From Comamonadaceae bacterium (GTDB lineage Bacteria; Pseudomonadota; Gammaproteobacteria; Burkholderiales; Burkholderiaceae_C): a stretch of 56,595 bases of DNA. Where the stretch lies: contig JAIXRH010000065.1 in assembly GCA_027485285.1 (NCBI GenBank), positions 1-56,595 on the forward strand, given 5' to 3'. This document shows, one piece after another, positions 35,478 through 43,195 of the stretch; position 1 is the first letter of the stretch; each line of letters opens with the position of its first letter. A program made the translations under genes and the position numbers. Below the pieces are notes generated by a model. That model ran no database searches, had not been told where the DNA came from, and saw nothing but the letters and a program-made list of their open reading frames with translations.

Positions 35478-36746
35478 ATGGCATTGATTGTTCATAAATA
35501 TGGCGGCACGTCGATGGGCTCGACAGAGCGCATCCGCAACGTCGCTAAGCGCGTCGCCAAGTGGGCCCGCGCGGGTCACCAAATGGTGGTGGTGCCTTCC
35601 GCCATGAGCGGCGAGACCAACCGTTTGCTTGGCCTTGCCAAAGAATTAGCCCCCTCCAAGGCCGACTCGGCCTACAACCGCGAACTCGACATGCTGGCCT
35701 CCACGGGCGAGCAAGCCTCTTCTGCTTTGTTGGCCATCGCATTGCAAGCCGAAGGCCAGCCTTCGGTCAGCTACGCGGGCTGGCAAGTGCCCATCCGCAC
35801 CAACAGCGCTTACACCAAAGCGCGCATTGAGTCGATTGACGACAAGCGCGTGCGTGCCGATTTGGACGCAGGCAAAGTGGTCATCATCACGGGCTTTCAA
35901 GGCAAAGACGACCACGACAACATCACCACCTTGGGCCGTGGCGGCTCTGACACCTCGGCGGTCGCAGTGGCAGCCGCCTTGCAGGCCAAAGAGTGTTTGA
36001 TCTACACCGACGTGGACGGCGTGTACACCACCGACCCCCGTGTGGTGCCTGAAGCCCGTCGCTTAGAAACGCTGTGTTTTGAAGAGATGCTAGAAATGGC
36101 ATCTTTGGGTAGCAAAGTTTTGCAAATTCGCTCGGTTGAGTTTGCAGGTAAATACAAGGTGCCGCTGCGCGTGTTGTCCAGCTTCACCGCGTGGGACATT
36201 GACATCAACGAAGAAGCCAAATCAGGCACGTTGATCACCTTTGAGGAAGACGAAAAAATGGAACAAGCAATCGTATCGGGCATCGCCTTTAACCGCGATG
36301 AGGCCAAAATTTCTGTGGTCGGCGTGCCCGACAAGCCAGGCATCGCTTACCAAATCTTGGGCGCTGTGGCCGATGCCAACATCGAAGTGGACATGATCAT
36401 CCAAAACATCAGCAAGGATGGCAAAACCGACTTCAGCTTCACCGTGCACCGCAACGACTTTGCACGCACCACCGATTTGCTGAAAGACAAAGTGTTGCCA
36501 GCCCTGGGCGCGAGCGACGTGATTGGCGACACCAAGATTTGCAAAGTGTCCATCGTGGGCATCGGCATGCGCAGCCATGTGGGCGTGGCCAGCAAGATGT
36601 TTCGTTCATTGAGCGAAGAGGGCATCAACATCCAAATGATCTCCACGTCGGAGATCAAAACTTCGGTGGTGATCGACGAAAAATACATGGAGCTTGCGGT
36701 GCGCGCGCTGCACAAAGCTTTTGATTTGGACCAGCCCACGCTCTAA
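35478..36746 (+). CDS. lysC: Aspartate kinase
   Basis: 422 residues, monofunctional. It phosphorylates aspartate as the entry to Lys, Met, Thr and diaminopimelate synthesis. The kinase domain has the N-terminal VHKYGGTSMGS, the catalytic-loop GRGGSDTSAVA and the DVDGVYTTDPRVV segment. Two ACT domains (about 265-420) bind lysine/threonine for feedback control. This is the last protein gene of the cysS-accA-tilS-lysC row, with tRNA-Ser downstream. Confidence 0.97.
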   Translation: MALIVHKYGGTSMGSTERIRNVAKRVAKWARAGHQMVVVPSAMSGETNRLLGLAKELAPSKADSAYNRELDMLASTGEQASSALLAIALQAEGQPSVSYAGWQVPIRTNSAYTKARIESIDDKRVRADLDAGKVVIITGFQGKDDHDNITTLGRGGSDTSAVAVAAALQAKECLIYTDVDGVYTTDPRVVPEARRLETLCFEEMLEMASLGSKVLQIRSVEFAGKYKVPLRVLSSFTAWDIDINEEAKSGTLITFEEDEKMEQAIVSGIAFNRDEAKISVVGVPDKPGIAYQILGAVADANIEVDMIIQNISKDGKTDFSFTVHRNDFARTTDLLKDKVLPALGASDVIGDTKICKVSIVGIGMRSHVGVASKMFRSLSEEGINIQMISTSEIKTSVVIDEKYMELAVRALHKAFDLDQPTL

Positions 36747-36771
36747 GCTTCGTGCATAATATGCACCAGCT

Positions 36772-36864
36772 GGAAACGTGACCGAGTGGCCGAAGGTGCT
36801 CCCCTGCTAAGGGAGTATGGGGTGTAGAGCCTCATCGAGGGTTCGAATCCCTCCGTTTCCGCCA
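36772..36864 (+). tRNA. tRNA-Ser (anticodon GCT)
   Basis: Acceptor arms GGAAACG and CGTTTCC pair fully, with discriminator G and an encoded CCA (36862-36864). The anticodon loop CTGCTAA gives GCT at 36806-36808. The long variable arm and the T-loop GTTCGAATCC are present, giving a class II tRNA of 93 bases. It reads AGC/AGU codons. CATAAT at 36755-36760 is a possible -10 for its own promoter. Confidence 0.97.
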
Positions 36865-36878
36865 GCTACCTAGCAAAG

Positions 36879-36900
36879 ACGCCCCTTTCGGGGCGTTTTT
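36879..36900 (+). terminator. Terminator after tRNA-Ser
   Basis: ACGCCCC and GGGGCGT pair around a 4-base loop TTTC, followed by a T run (36896-36900). It starts 14 bases after the tRNA end. Confidence 0.88.
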
Positions 36901-36904
36901 CGTT

Positions 36905-37426
36905 TCTACCCAACTATTTACACGTCATCAACTTTGGGCATGTTTTTGGTAGGTAAGCTGACAAATGAAAAATCTTATAGTTTTCATGCGGTTCAGGTTT
37001 GTGTGAGTAACTTTATCAAATTACTTGGTAACTTAACATGACGTCTATTGCCAATTTGATAGCTTATCGGTTAACAACTTAGCATACAAGAGGCATCCTC
37101 TTGGCCACGCACGCTGCACCAACCGACGGTGTAAAGCTGCTGACTGCCAAACTATAAATCCGATGATTGAACCCAATTGGGAACTCACATACGTTTGAGC
37201 GCTGTTTGATTTTTGGTTGACAAAAGCAAAGCGTTGCAAGAGTTGATTGAGTGCTGTTTGCAAAGGACGATGCTTTGTCCGAGCCGGCCAGTTTGCCAAC
37301 TGGCTCGCAAACGTGCTACCTCATTCAAGCAGCCACGGTTCAGATAAAAGCTTCTTGAGTTTGGGCTTGCTGCTGATTGGCTGATCTGAAGCGGTTTGAA
37401 ACGCCAGACAGTTGTCTTCACTTAAG
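36905..37426. other. Non-coding stretch without supportable genes
   Basis: About 520 bases, clearly lower in GC than the surroundings. The open frames in it (for example on the minus strand at 37045-37299 and 37185-37421) use atypical codons and have no recognisable protein character. A hairpin with an internal bulge lies near 37280-37306 (GAGC, CAGTT, loop TGCC, AACTG, GCTC). I find no tRNA, no repeat of the tRNA-Ser 3' end and no clear mobile-element remnant. Confidence 0.5.
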
Positions 37427-37597
37427 TCAAATTTTGTGTCTTGAAATCAACACTGCCGGCGGCAGCAAGCCAAGGGCAAAAACAATCGCGCCAAGGTCTT
37501 GCCAATCACGGGTTTGCATCAGACAAAAACCAATGGCGACCACTGCCCATGCATAAGGCATTAACTGGTTTAGTTGAATGGTTGGAAGCTTTCTCAT
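37427..37597 (-). CDS. Possible 56-residue membrane protein
   Basis: A short open frame begins with ATG at 37597 and ends with TGA at 37427. It reads MRKLPTIQLNQLMPYAW and then AVVAIGFCLM, a polar QTRDWQDLG turn and AIVFALGLLPPAVLI, ending in SRHKI. This gives a basic start, two hydrophobic helices joined by a charged loop, and a basic end, a plausible two-helix inner membrane protein. It lies 57 bases downstream of aroE on the same strand. No ribosome-binding site is visible, and I recognise no family. It could be chance, but the hydrophobic pattern is orderly within an otherwise non-coding region. Confidence 0.4.
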   Translation of the reverse strand: MRKLPTIQLNQLMPYAWAVVAIGFCLMQTRDWQDLGAIVFALGLLPPAVLISRHKI

Positions 37598-37654
37598 GCT
37601 GTTAATTTTGCACTCAATCAGTGTCTGCTGGCTTGTTTGTCGCTGCTGGGGGCT

Positions 37655-38491
37655 TTAAAAGGTGTTGATGACTTCTTCATACAGCGCGTGAGTCACATCC
37701 GGCAAGACGCCAAACCATGCCTGAAAAGCTGGGCGTGCTTGGTGAAGCAGCATGCCTAGGCCGTTGACGGTTGAGTTACCTCGCAAGCGGGCCTCTTGAA
37801 GGAGCGGTGTTTCCAGTGGGATGTAAACCGCATCGCAAACCAGTGCTTCAACTGGAAGCTTGTTCAAGCGCAACGCGAGGGCGGGCTCTCCGTCCATACC
37901 TTGATTGGTTGTGTTGACGAGTAGGGCAGCGCCTGTGAGTGCGTCCTCACGCGCCTCCCACTTCACGGTGGTGACCGCAGGACCAAACGCTTGTGCCAGC
38001 TCTTGGGCTTTGCTGTGTGTACGGTTGATGAGCCGAATGTTTGTCGCGCCTGCGTCGAGCAGGCTGACCACCACACCCCTGGCGGCACCGCCTGCGCCCA
38101 ACACGGCGATAGGGCCAGCATTGGCGTGCCAGTTGGGTTGCGATTCGAGCAGGCTCTGGATGAAACCAAATCCGTCATTGTTAAAGCCATGCAGCGCTCC
38201 GTCTGACTGCACCACGATGGTGTTGATGGCGCCCATACGTCTGGCCAGTGGGTCGACCCAATCCACGCACGCCATGGCATTGACTTTGTGCGGAATGGTG
38301 ATGTTGCAACCCGCAAGACCGAGAGCTTGCAGACCTCGAATAGCTGCTTCAAGGTCGATGGGGTTGACTGGGAAAAGCCCATAAGCACCGTTCAACTGGT
38401 GTTGGCGTATCCAATGGTTGTGGATGAGTGGGGATCTGGAGTGGGCCACAGGCCAGCCCATCACGCCAGCGATGGTGAATGTGTTTTTCAT
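37655..38491 (-). CDS. aroE: Shikimate dehydrogenase
   Basis: 278 residues. It reduces 3-dehydroshikimate to shikimate with NADPH. Substrate residues: SRSPLIHNHW near the N-terminus, catalytic Lys69 in NITIPHKV and Asp106 in NNDGFGF. The cofactor loop is GAGGAARGVV and the NADPH-phosphate motif is NRTHSKA. It stands alone on this strand. Many Burkholderiales have mtgA after aroE; here the downstream sequence is largely non-coding. Confidence 0.96.
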   Translation of the reverse strand: MKNTFTIAGVMGWPVAHSRSPLIHNHWIRQHQLNGAYGLFPVNPIDLEAAIRGLQALGLAGCNITIPHKVNAMACVDWVDPLARRMGAINTIVVQSDGALHGFNNDGFGFIQSLLESQPNWHANAGPIAVLGAGGAARGVVVSLLDAGATNIRLINRTHSKAQELAQAFGPAVTTVKWEAREDALTGAALLVNTTNQGMDGEPALALRLNKLPVEALVCDAVYIPLETPLLQEARLRGNSTVNGLGMLLHQARPAFQAWFGVLPDVTHALYEEVINTF

Positions 38492-38698
38492 GAATTTGCC
38501 AAAGAGTAGTCCAATGTTAGCAATTGTGCTGATGGGCTTGGGTTGATCTCAGTCAGTAGATTTCCATCAGGAAGCACATTCAAAAATTACGCTAAGTGGT
38601 TGCATTAAATGAACTTTTTTCACAAATAAACAACAATTATTTTTGATTCATGCAGATTTCGTAGGTTTGTTGGATAAAATCAAAATTAAGGAGTCCAT
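38492..38698. promoter_or_regulatory. AT-rich divergent control region between aroE and the second bactofilin locus
   Basis: 207 bases, markedly AT-rich compared with the neighbouring genes, between divergent starts. A GATAAAAT at 38673-38680 precedes the bactofilin and may be its -10, but no -35 with standard spacing is evident. An AAGGAG ribosome site at 38688-38693 lies five bases before the ATG at 38699. Confidence 0.45.
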
Positions 38699-39070
38699 AT
38701 GTCTAATCAATCTGATTCGCTCGAAAGTGTTGTTATCGGTGACGGCGTTGTCGTCAAAGGTACGTTCACAGTTCCATCAAAAGCCATCATCAATGGTGTT
38801 ATTGAGGGTGATTTAACTGCTGAAGAGGTCTTAATCGGCCCAACAGGCAAGATCACCGGCAGAGTTTCTGCCAAGGTGATCGATGTGCGTGGACAGTTGC
38901 ACAACACCATCATTTCTGAGAAGAGCCTGATCGTTCGCTCAACCGGAAAAATTGCTGGCAAAGTTCAATACTCGGAGATCGAGATTGAAAAGGGCGGCGA
39001 GATCGAAGGTACCTTGAGCCAAGATGCCAACGGTCCTGTGATGCAAGTGGGCGGCCCTGCGGCCGTTTAA
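38699..39070 (+). CDS. Bactofilin family protein (second locus, first copy)
   Basis: 123 residues consisting almost entirely of the beta-helical DUF583 core, with repeats such as GVVVKGTFTVPSKAIINGVIEGDL, GKITGRVSAKVIDVRG and GKIAGKVQYSEIEIEKGGEIEGTL. It has a strong ribosome site (AAGGAG). It is likely the main scaffold of this operon because it is first and best translated. An M23 peptidase gene follows after 18 bases. Filament formation and membrane association are known for the family; its place in this cell is inferred. Confidence 0.92.
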   Translation: MSNQSDSLESVVIGDGVVVKGTFTVPSKAIINGVIEGDLTAEEVLIGPTGKITGRVSAKVIDVRGQLHNTIISEKSLIVRSTGKIAGKVQYSEIEIEKGGEIEGTLSQDANGPVMQVGGPAAV

Positions 39071-39088
39071 TTTCCATCGCTCCTTGTC

Positions 39089-40129
39089 ATGATGTCTCGA
39101 ATTGTCACCGCTGCGCGATTGCTCCCCGGGTTTGTCGCTCGGGGATGGACTCGTCAGTACGAGGACGCGAGAATCATTCTTGAGCAAAACGGCGACCTTC
39201 ACTACCTGAACATCAGCGCGCACATGCAGCGCATTTTGGTGCGTGGCGGCATTTTGACCACGGGCGTCATGCTCGTTGCTATCTTTGTGCTGATGGTCAC
39301 CAGCGTGAATCTGATGATCAGTCGCGCCAAGTTGGAGCGATCGCATGAAGAGGTCTATCGCGCACTGCTCAGCAGCGCTTCTGACTCTGAAAACGGCGAT
39401 CAACTCACCATGAATGACGAGCAAATGGTTGCCTTGGCGCAAACCATTCGCGATCGCGACATGAGCATTCGCCGCTTTGTGGACACGTCCATGGTTGCGG
39501 TGTCGCAAGAAAACGTGACCATGAAGTCGCAACTTGAATCTTCGGGTTTGACTGAAAAGATCGTGAAGATCATTCAGCAAAACGCGGCCAATGGTGGCTT
39601 TAACCTAGAAGACGATGTCAAAAACAATCCTTTGCTGCGCGGCAAAGTGGCTGACGAGTTGTCAACCAACCGTGCTTTGCGTGAAGTTCTTTACGCATTG
39701 CCGAGCGTCATGCCTGTGCCCAATTACAGTGTGACATCCGATTTTGGTGTGCGTCGTCATCCTATTTCAGGACAAACACATTTCCACACCGGCCTGGATT
39801 TGTTAAGTCAAACAGGGGATGAAAAAGTCCATCCCGTCAAGCCAGGCGTGGTTGTTTTGGCGCAGTTTCATACGCAATATGGCAACACCGTTGTGGTCCG
39901 CCACACCAATGGTGTTGAATCCCTGTATGCGCACATGGCTAACATAGCGGTGAAGTTGGGTGACAAAGTCACCAATGAATCTGTGTTGGGTAATATCGGT
40001 AGCACAGGTTCTTCGTCAACTGGCAAGCATCTGCATTTGGAAATTTTGATTGGTGGTTATCCAGTCAACCCACAAAAAGTAATACGGACGGCACAATATG
40101 TTCAACAAATCCAAAACCAACAACGTTAA
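39089..40129 (+). CDS. Membrane-anchored M23 (LytM-type) endopeptidase
   Basis: 346 residues. A short cytoplasmic N-terminus precedes a membrane helix at about 53-72, a helical/coiled periplasmic stretch (about 78-200) and the peptidase domain (about 208-335). All zinc and catalytic motifs are intact: H233-xxx-D237 in HFHTGLDL and H314-x-H316 in HLHLEI. It should cut peptidoglycan cross-links. It is flanked by two bactofilin genes and overlaps the second by 32 bases. M23 peptidases next to bactofilins are known to act in cell shape (for example Csd1 with CcmA in Helicobacter). A second ATG at 39092 is equally possible. Confidence 0.94.
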   Translation: MMSRIVTAARLLPGFVARGWTRQYEDARIILEQNGDLHYLNISAHMQRILVRGGILTTGVMLVAIFVLMVTSVNLMISRAKLERSHEEVYRALLSSASDSENGDQLTMNDEQMVALAQTIRDRDMSIRRFVDTSMVAVSQENVTMKSQLESSGLTEKIVKIIQQNAANGGFNLEDDVKNNPLLRGKVADELSTNRALREVLYALPSVMPVPNYSVTSDFGVRRHPISGQTHFHTGLDLLSQTGDEKVHPVKPGVVVLAQFHTQYGNTVVVRHTNGVESLYAHMANIAVKLGDKVTNESVLGNIGSTGSSSTGKHLHLEILIGGYPVNPQKVIRTAQYVQQIQNQQR

Positions 40130-40598
40130 TCCAACTCAAGCAGGTGCAGCTGCGCCCGAAGCAGAGGAGCTGAGCAATGACGTTGAGAATGAAGACGAGT
40201 TGAACGAGGCTGTGACGCAGCCCGTAGTCAATCCCCCCCCTCAACCAACCCAGCGAAGCAGCATGATGGACATGATCACAACAACCGCGACAAAACCCTC
40301 AATTTTGAGCGAGGGCTTCTCCTTTCGAGGCGAGATCGCTGCCAAAGGCGCGATCCACGTTGAGGGTGCATTGAATGGTCAAATCCAAGTCGATGAACTC
40401 ACCATCGGTGCACGTGGTCAAGTGGAAGGTGTTGTGACTTGCACCAGCTTGCACATCAAAGGGAAATTCTCAGGCACTGCAACATGCAATGAACTCATCG
40501 TCACCTCTTCTGCTTCAGTGGACGGTCACGTGGTGTATCAAACCTTGTCTGTTCAAAAGGGTGCTTCGATCAAGGGCGAGCTCTTGCTGGTTAAGTAA
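40098..40598 (+). CDS. Bactofilin family protein with N-terminal extension (second locus, second copy)
   Basis: 166 residues. The first 65 are acidic and Pro/Gln-rich, probably disordered, ending in MMDMITTTATKPSILSEG. The beta-helical core then runs from about 70 to 163 (FSFRGEIAAKGAIHVEGALNGQI, GQVEGVVTCTSLHIKGKFSGTATC). Its ATG lies inside the M23 gene, 32 bases before that gene's stop, so translation is probably coupled. Two bactofilins of different length in one operon suggest a mixed polymer or separate positioning roles. Confidence 0.92.
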   Translation: MFNKSKTNNVNPTQAGAAAPEAEELSNDVENEDELNEAVTQPVVNPPPQPTQRSSMMDMITTTATKPSILSEGFSFRGEIAAKGAIHVEGALNGQIQVDELTIGARGQVEGVVTCTSLHIKGKFSGTATCNELIVTSSASVDGHVVYQTLSVQKGASIKGELLLVK

Positions 40599-40631
40599 TC
40601 CAGCCCAGCCAAAAGCTGACAGCGTTTGTCT

Positions 40632-41339
40632 ATGAGCCAAGAAGATATTTTCATCAACGGTGAATTGCTGCGCTTGCGTCGAGAGGCCAGTGCTTGGGCC
40701 ATCAATGACATGGCTGTACGTGCTTGTTTGTCTGTGAAACAAGTTCGCCAGCTTGAAGACGGTGGCATGAGCTCTTTTTACAGTCAGTCGGTGAAAGCCA
40801 CTGCCGCGAAAAAGGTGGGCGCAATCTTAGGCTTAACACCCGATCAGGTGTTCAACAAGTCGGTTGAGCCTGCGCCAAGTGCTGATGCGATTGAGCCACA
40901 ACTGGTTGAGAGTGCTCAAGATGCCTCACTTGAAACCAAGGCGGCCTTGGTGTCTGAGGCGCATTCAGAAGCGGTGGTCGTTCCTTTGGAGGCCCCTGTT
41001 CTTGTAGACCAGGTACCAGCACCTGCAGCCATCTCTGCACCAGCTTCAATCACTGAAGAGCCAAAATCTAAAACCTCGTTGTGGGTCATGGCTGGTTTAT
41101 TTGCCGCTGCTTTGGCGGTGGCCGCTTACATGCAGCCGCGCGAATTACCCGCCTCTGAGCCAGCGCCCCCGTTGCAAGTGCTTCCTTCTGAAGAGTCCGC
41201 CAGTGTTGCAAGCGCTGCCGATGTGCCTGCTTCTGAGCCAGTTGAAGTTGCGTCAGGGGCTGCCCTTGTTCAAAAGCCAGCCTCTGCCACAACAGCCACA
41301 GCTTCTGCGCCTGCCGCAGCTGCAAGCAAAGCACCTTGA
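40632..41339 (+). CDS. HTH single-pass membrane protein, paralogue of the 5172 protein
   Basis: 235 residues from the ATG at 40632; an in-frame TTG at 40626 would add two. The cytoplasmic HTH (about 10-70) shares the pattern CLSVxQVRxLE, FYSxxxK and ILG with the protein at 5172. The membrane helix is at about 150-167, and the tail is an Ala/Pro/Ser-rich stretch of about 65 residues without the C-terminal domain of its paralogue. It ends the bactofilin-M23-bactofilin-HTH operon, 33 bases after the last bactofilin. It resembles a minimal RodZ. DNA binding is unlikely given the membrane anchor and the RodZ precedent; a membrane-cytoskeleton link is my inference. Confidence 0.8.
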   Translation: MSQEDIFINGELLRLRREASAWAINDMAVRACLSVKQVRQLEDGGMSSFYSQSVKATAAKKVGAILGLTPDQVFNKSVEPAPSADAIEPQLVESAQDASLETKAALVSEAHSEAVVVPLEAPVLVDQVPAPAAISAPASITEEPKSKTSLWVMAGLFAAALAVAAYMQPRELPASEPAPPLQVLPSEESASVASAADVPASEPVEVASGAALVQKPASATTATASAPAAAASKAP

Positions 41340-41356
41340 GTTTTTGTTGCCCAGTG

Positions 41357-41380
41357 AAAAGCCGCTCTAGAGCGGCTTTT
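41357..41380. terminator. Bidirectional terminator between the HTH gene and hemH
   Basis: A perfect palindrome, AAAAGCCGCT and AGCGGCTTTT around CTAG, followed by TT on the plus strand and preceded by T-rich complement on the minus strand. It lies between two convergent stops (41339 and 41381) and can serve both. Confidence 0.88.
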
Positions 41381-42478
41381 TTAGTTTTTCGCGCCCAGTG
41401 CGAGGGCCTCTTCACGGCTAGTGGCAAGCGCTTGCGCGTGAGGCTGCGCCAGGGACCATCCACCCATGTGGGATTTGCACAAATCATGCATGCCTTGCAC
41501 CCATGTGTCGCTGTCGTTCAAACAGGGAATGTAGTGAAACGTTTCACCACCTGCGTGTAGGTAAGTTTCTTGCGCTTCTTGAGAAATCTCTTCCAAGGTT
41601 TCCAAACAGTCGCTGGTAAAGCCCGGGCAAATCAAATCGACACGTTTCACACCTTGCTCAGCCAGTGCAATGAGCGTGGGCTCGGTGTAGGGTTCCAGCC
41701 ACTTGGCTTTGCCAAAGCGGGATTGGAAGGTCACCAAGTACTGCGCTTTGCTGAGGCCCAAGGCTTCACCCAATAAGCGTGCAGTTTTGTAGCATTCGCA
41801 GTGGTAGGGATCGCCTAAGTGCAGCGTGCGTTCAGGTACGCCATGAAAGCTCATCACCAAACGCTCAGGTTGACCATGCGCAGCCCAATGTGCGCGCACG
41901 CGTTCAGCGAGCGCCGCGATGTAGGCCGGGTGATCGTGGTAGTGGTTGATGAAGCGAAACTCTGGCAGCACACGACTTTTCAGGCCCCAGTGGTAGACCG
42001 AATCAAACACGCTGGCTGTGGTGGTGCCTGAGTATTGTGGGTAGGCGGGCAGAATCAAGATGCGTGTGTGGCCTTCGGCCTTCAGCGCATCCAGTTGGCT
42101 AGCGATCGACGGATTGCCATACGTCATGGCATAGCGAACAGTGACAGCCTCACCGTGCGAATTGAAAACTTTTTGCAAAGCTTGTGCTTGTTTGTCGGTC
42201 CAAATCTTCAGCGGCGAGCCTTCATCTGTCCAAATGGTGGCGTACTTGGCCGCTGATTTGGCAGGCCTCACGCGCAAGATGATGCCGTGAAGAATAGCCA
42301 TCCAAAGCAAGCGTGGAATCTCGACCACGCGATGGTCTCCCAAAAACTGGGCAAGGTAGCGGCGAACAGCAGGGGCTGTGGGCGCGTCGGGCGTGCCCAA
42401 GTTGCACAACAACACGGCAGTCCGCGGCGCCTGTCCGTGGGAGAAGGGGGGCTCTGGGTGAAAGACAGGTTTAAACAT
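41381..42478 (-). CDS. hemH: Ferrochelatase
   Basis: 365 residues. It inserts ferrous iron into protoporphyrin IX, the last step of heme b synthesis. The N-terminal AVLLCNLGTPDAPT, YGNPSI, the catalytic His in SFHGVP, and CPGFTSDCLETLEEI are family hallmarks. The frame is open 15 codons further upstream, but the ATG at 42478 has a good ribosome site (GGGGGAG) and the right N-terminus. The start is only 21 bases from that of the divergent HAD gene. Confidence 0.96.
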   Translation of the reverse strand: MFKPVFHPEPPFSHGQAPRTAVLLCNLGTPDAPTAPAVRRYLAQFLGDHRVVEIPRLLWMAILHGIILRVRPAKSAAKYATIWTDEGSPLKIWTDKQAQALQKVFNSHGEAVTVRYAMTYGNPSIASQLDALKAEGHTRILILPAYPQYSGTTTASVFDSVYHWGLKSRVLPEFRFINHYHDHPAYIAALAERVRAHWAAHGQPERLVMSFHGVPERTLHLGDPYHCECYKTARLLGEALGLSKAQYLVTFQSRFGKAKWLEPYTEPTLIALAEQGVKRVDLICPGFTSDCLETLEEISQEAQETYLHAGGETFHYIPCLNDSDTWVQGMHDLCKSHMGGWSLAQPHAQALATSREEALALGAKN

Positions 42479-42499
42479 GATGATGTATTCTCCCCCAGC

Positions 42500-43195
42500 A
42501 TGCTGAATATTTTTAAAATCCAAGCCATTTCCTTAGACCTTGATGACACTTTGTGGCCTGTTTGGCCCACCATCGTCCGAGCGGAGGTGGTTTTGCAAGA
42601 TTGGCTGGCATTGCATGCGCCACAAACAGCGCAGTTGTGTACCGACGCCGAGGTGAAAAAACGCATCCGAGCCGAGGTGAATCAGCGCCATCCCGACAAA
42701 GCGCATGACTTGAGTTTTTTACGACACGAGGCCATACGTCAGAGTTTGATCAGCGCTGGCGAAGCGCCGCATTTGGCAGATGAAGCGTTTGCGGTGTTTT
42801 TTGCCGAACGACTCAACGTCACTTTGTATGACGGCGTGGTCCAAGCCCTTGCACGTTTGGCTGAACGCTACCCGCTGGTGGGTTTGTCCAATGGCAATGC
42901 CGATGTATTTCGCACCCCGGCGGGCCCGTATTTCAAAGCGTCTCTCAGTGCGCAAAGCTTTGGTGTGGCCAAGCCTGATGTGCGCATTTTTCATGCCGCT
43001 GCAGCGCAGCTGAATGTGCCTGTTGAATCCGTGTTGCACCTCGGTGATGACGCCCACGCCGATGTGATGGGCGCCATCAACGCCGGCATGCAAACTGTAT
43101 GGGTCAACACCCAGGGCCATGACTGGCCCCATCAGTCAGCGCAGCCTTTGACCGTGAGCCACCTGACGGAGTTGTGTGACCACTTGCTGGCCTGA
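42500..43195 (+). CDS. HAD family hydrolase
   Basis: 231 residues. Motif I is LDLDDTLW, with the nucleophile Asp and general acid Asp. A helical cap (about 25-100) is followed by motif II in LSNGN, motif III Lys in AKPDVRIF and motif IV in LGDDAHAD. Phosphatase of the HAD-IA (YigB/YjjG-like) type, substrate unknown; FMN or other small phosphates are possible. The ATG at 42500 has no Shine-Dalgarno, because that sequence is the complement of the hemH ribosome site. The last 60 bases overlap the convergent hpnE. Confidence 0.9.
   Translation: MLNIFKIQAISLDLDDTLWPVWPTIVRAEVVLQDWLALHAPQTAQLCTDAEVKKRIRAEVNQRHPDKAHDLSFLRHEAIRQSLISAGEAPHLADEAFAVFFAERLNVTLYDGVVQALARLAERYPLVGLSNGNADVFRTPAGPYFKASLSAQSFGVAKPDVRIFHAAAAQLNVPVESVLHLGDDAHADVMGAINAGMQTVWVNTQGHDWPHQSAQPLTVSHLTELCDHLLA

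Noticed and set aside
36841-36864. Attachment-site duplication of the tRNA-Ser 3' end
   Set aside because: I found no second copy of this segment in the window, so an integrated island cannot be claimed.
37045-37299. Minus-strand open frame of 84 codons in the gene-poor region
   Set aside because: No hydrophobic or domain pattern, no ribosome site, overlaps another equally weak frame; not supportable as a gene.
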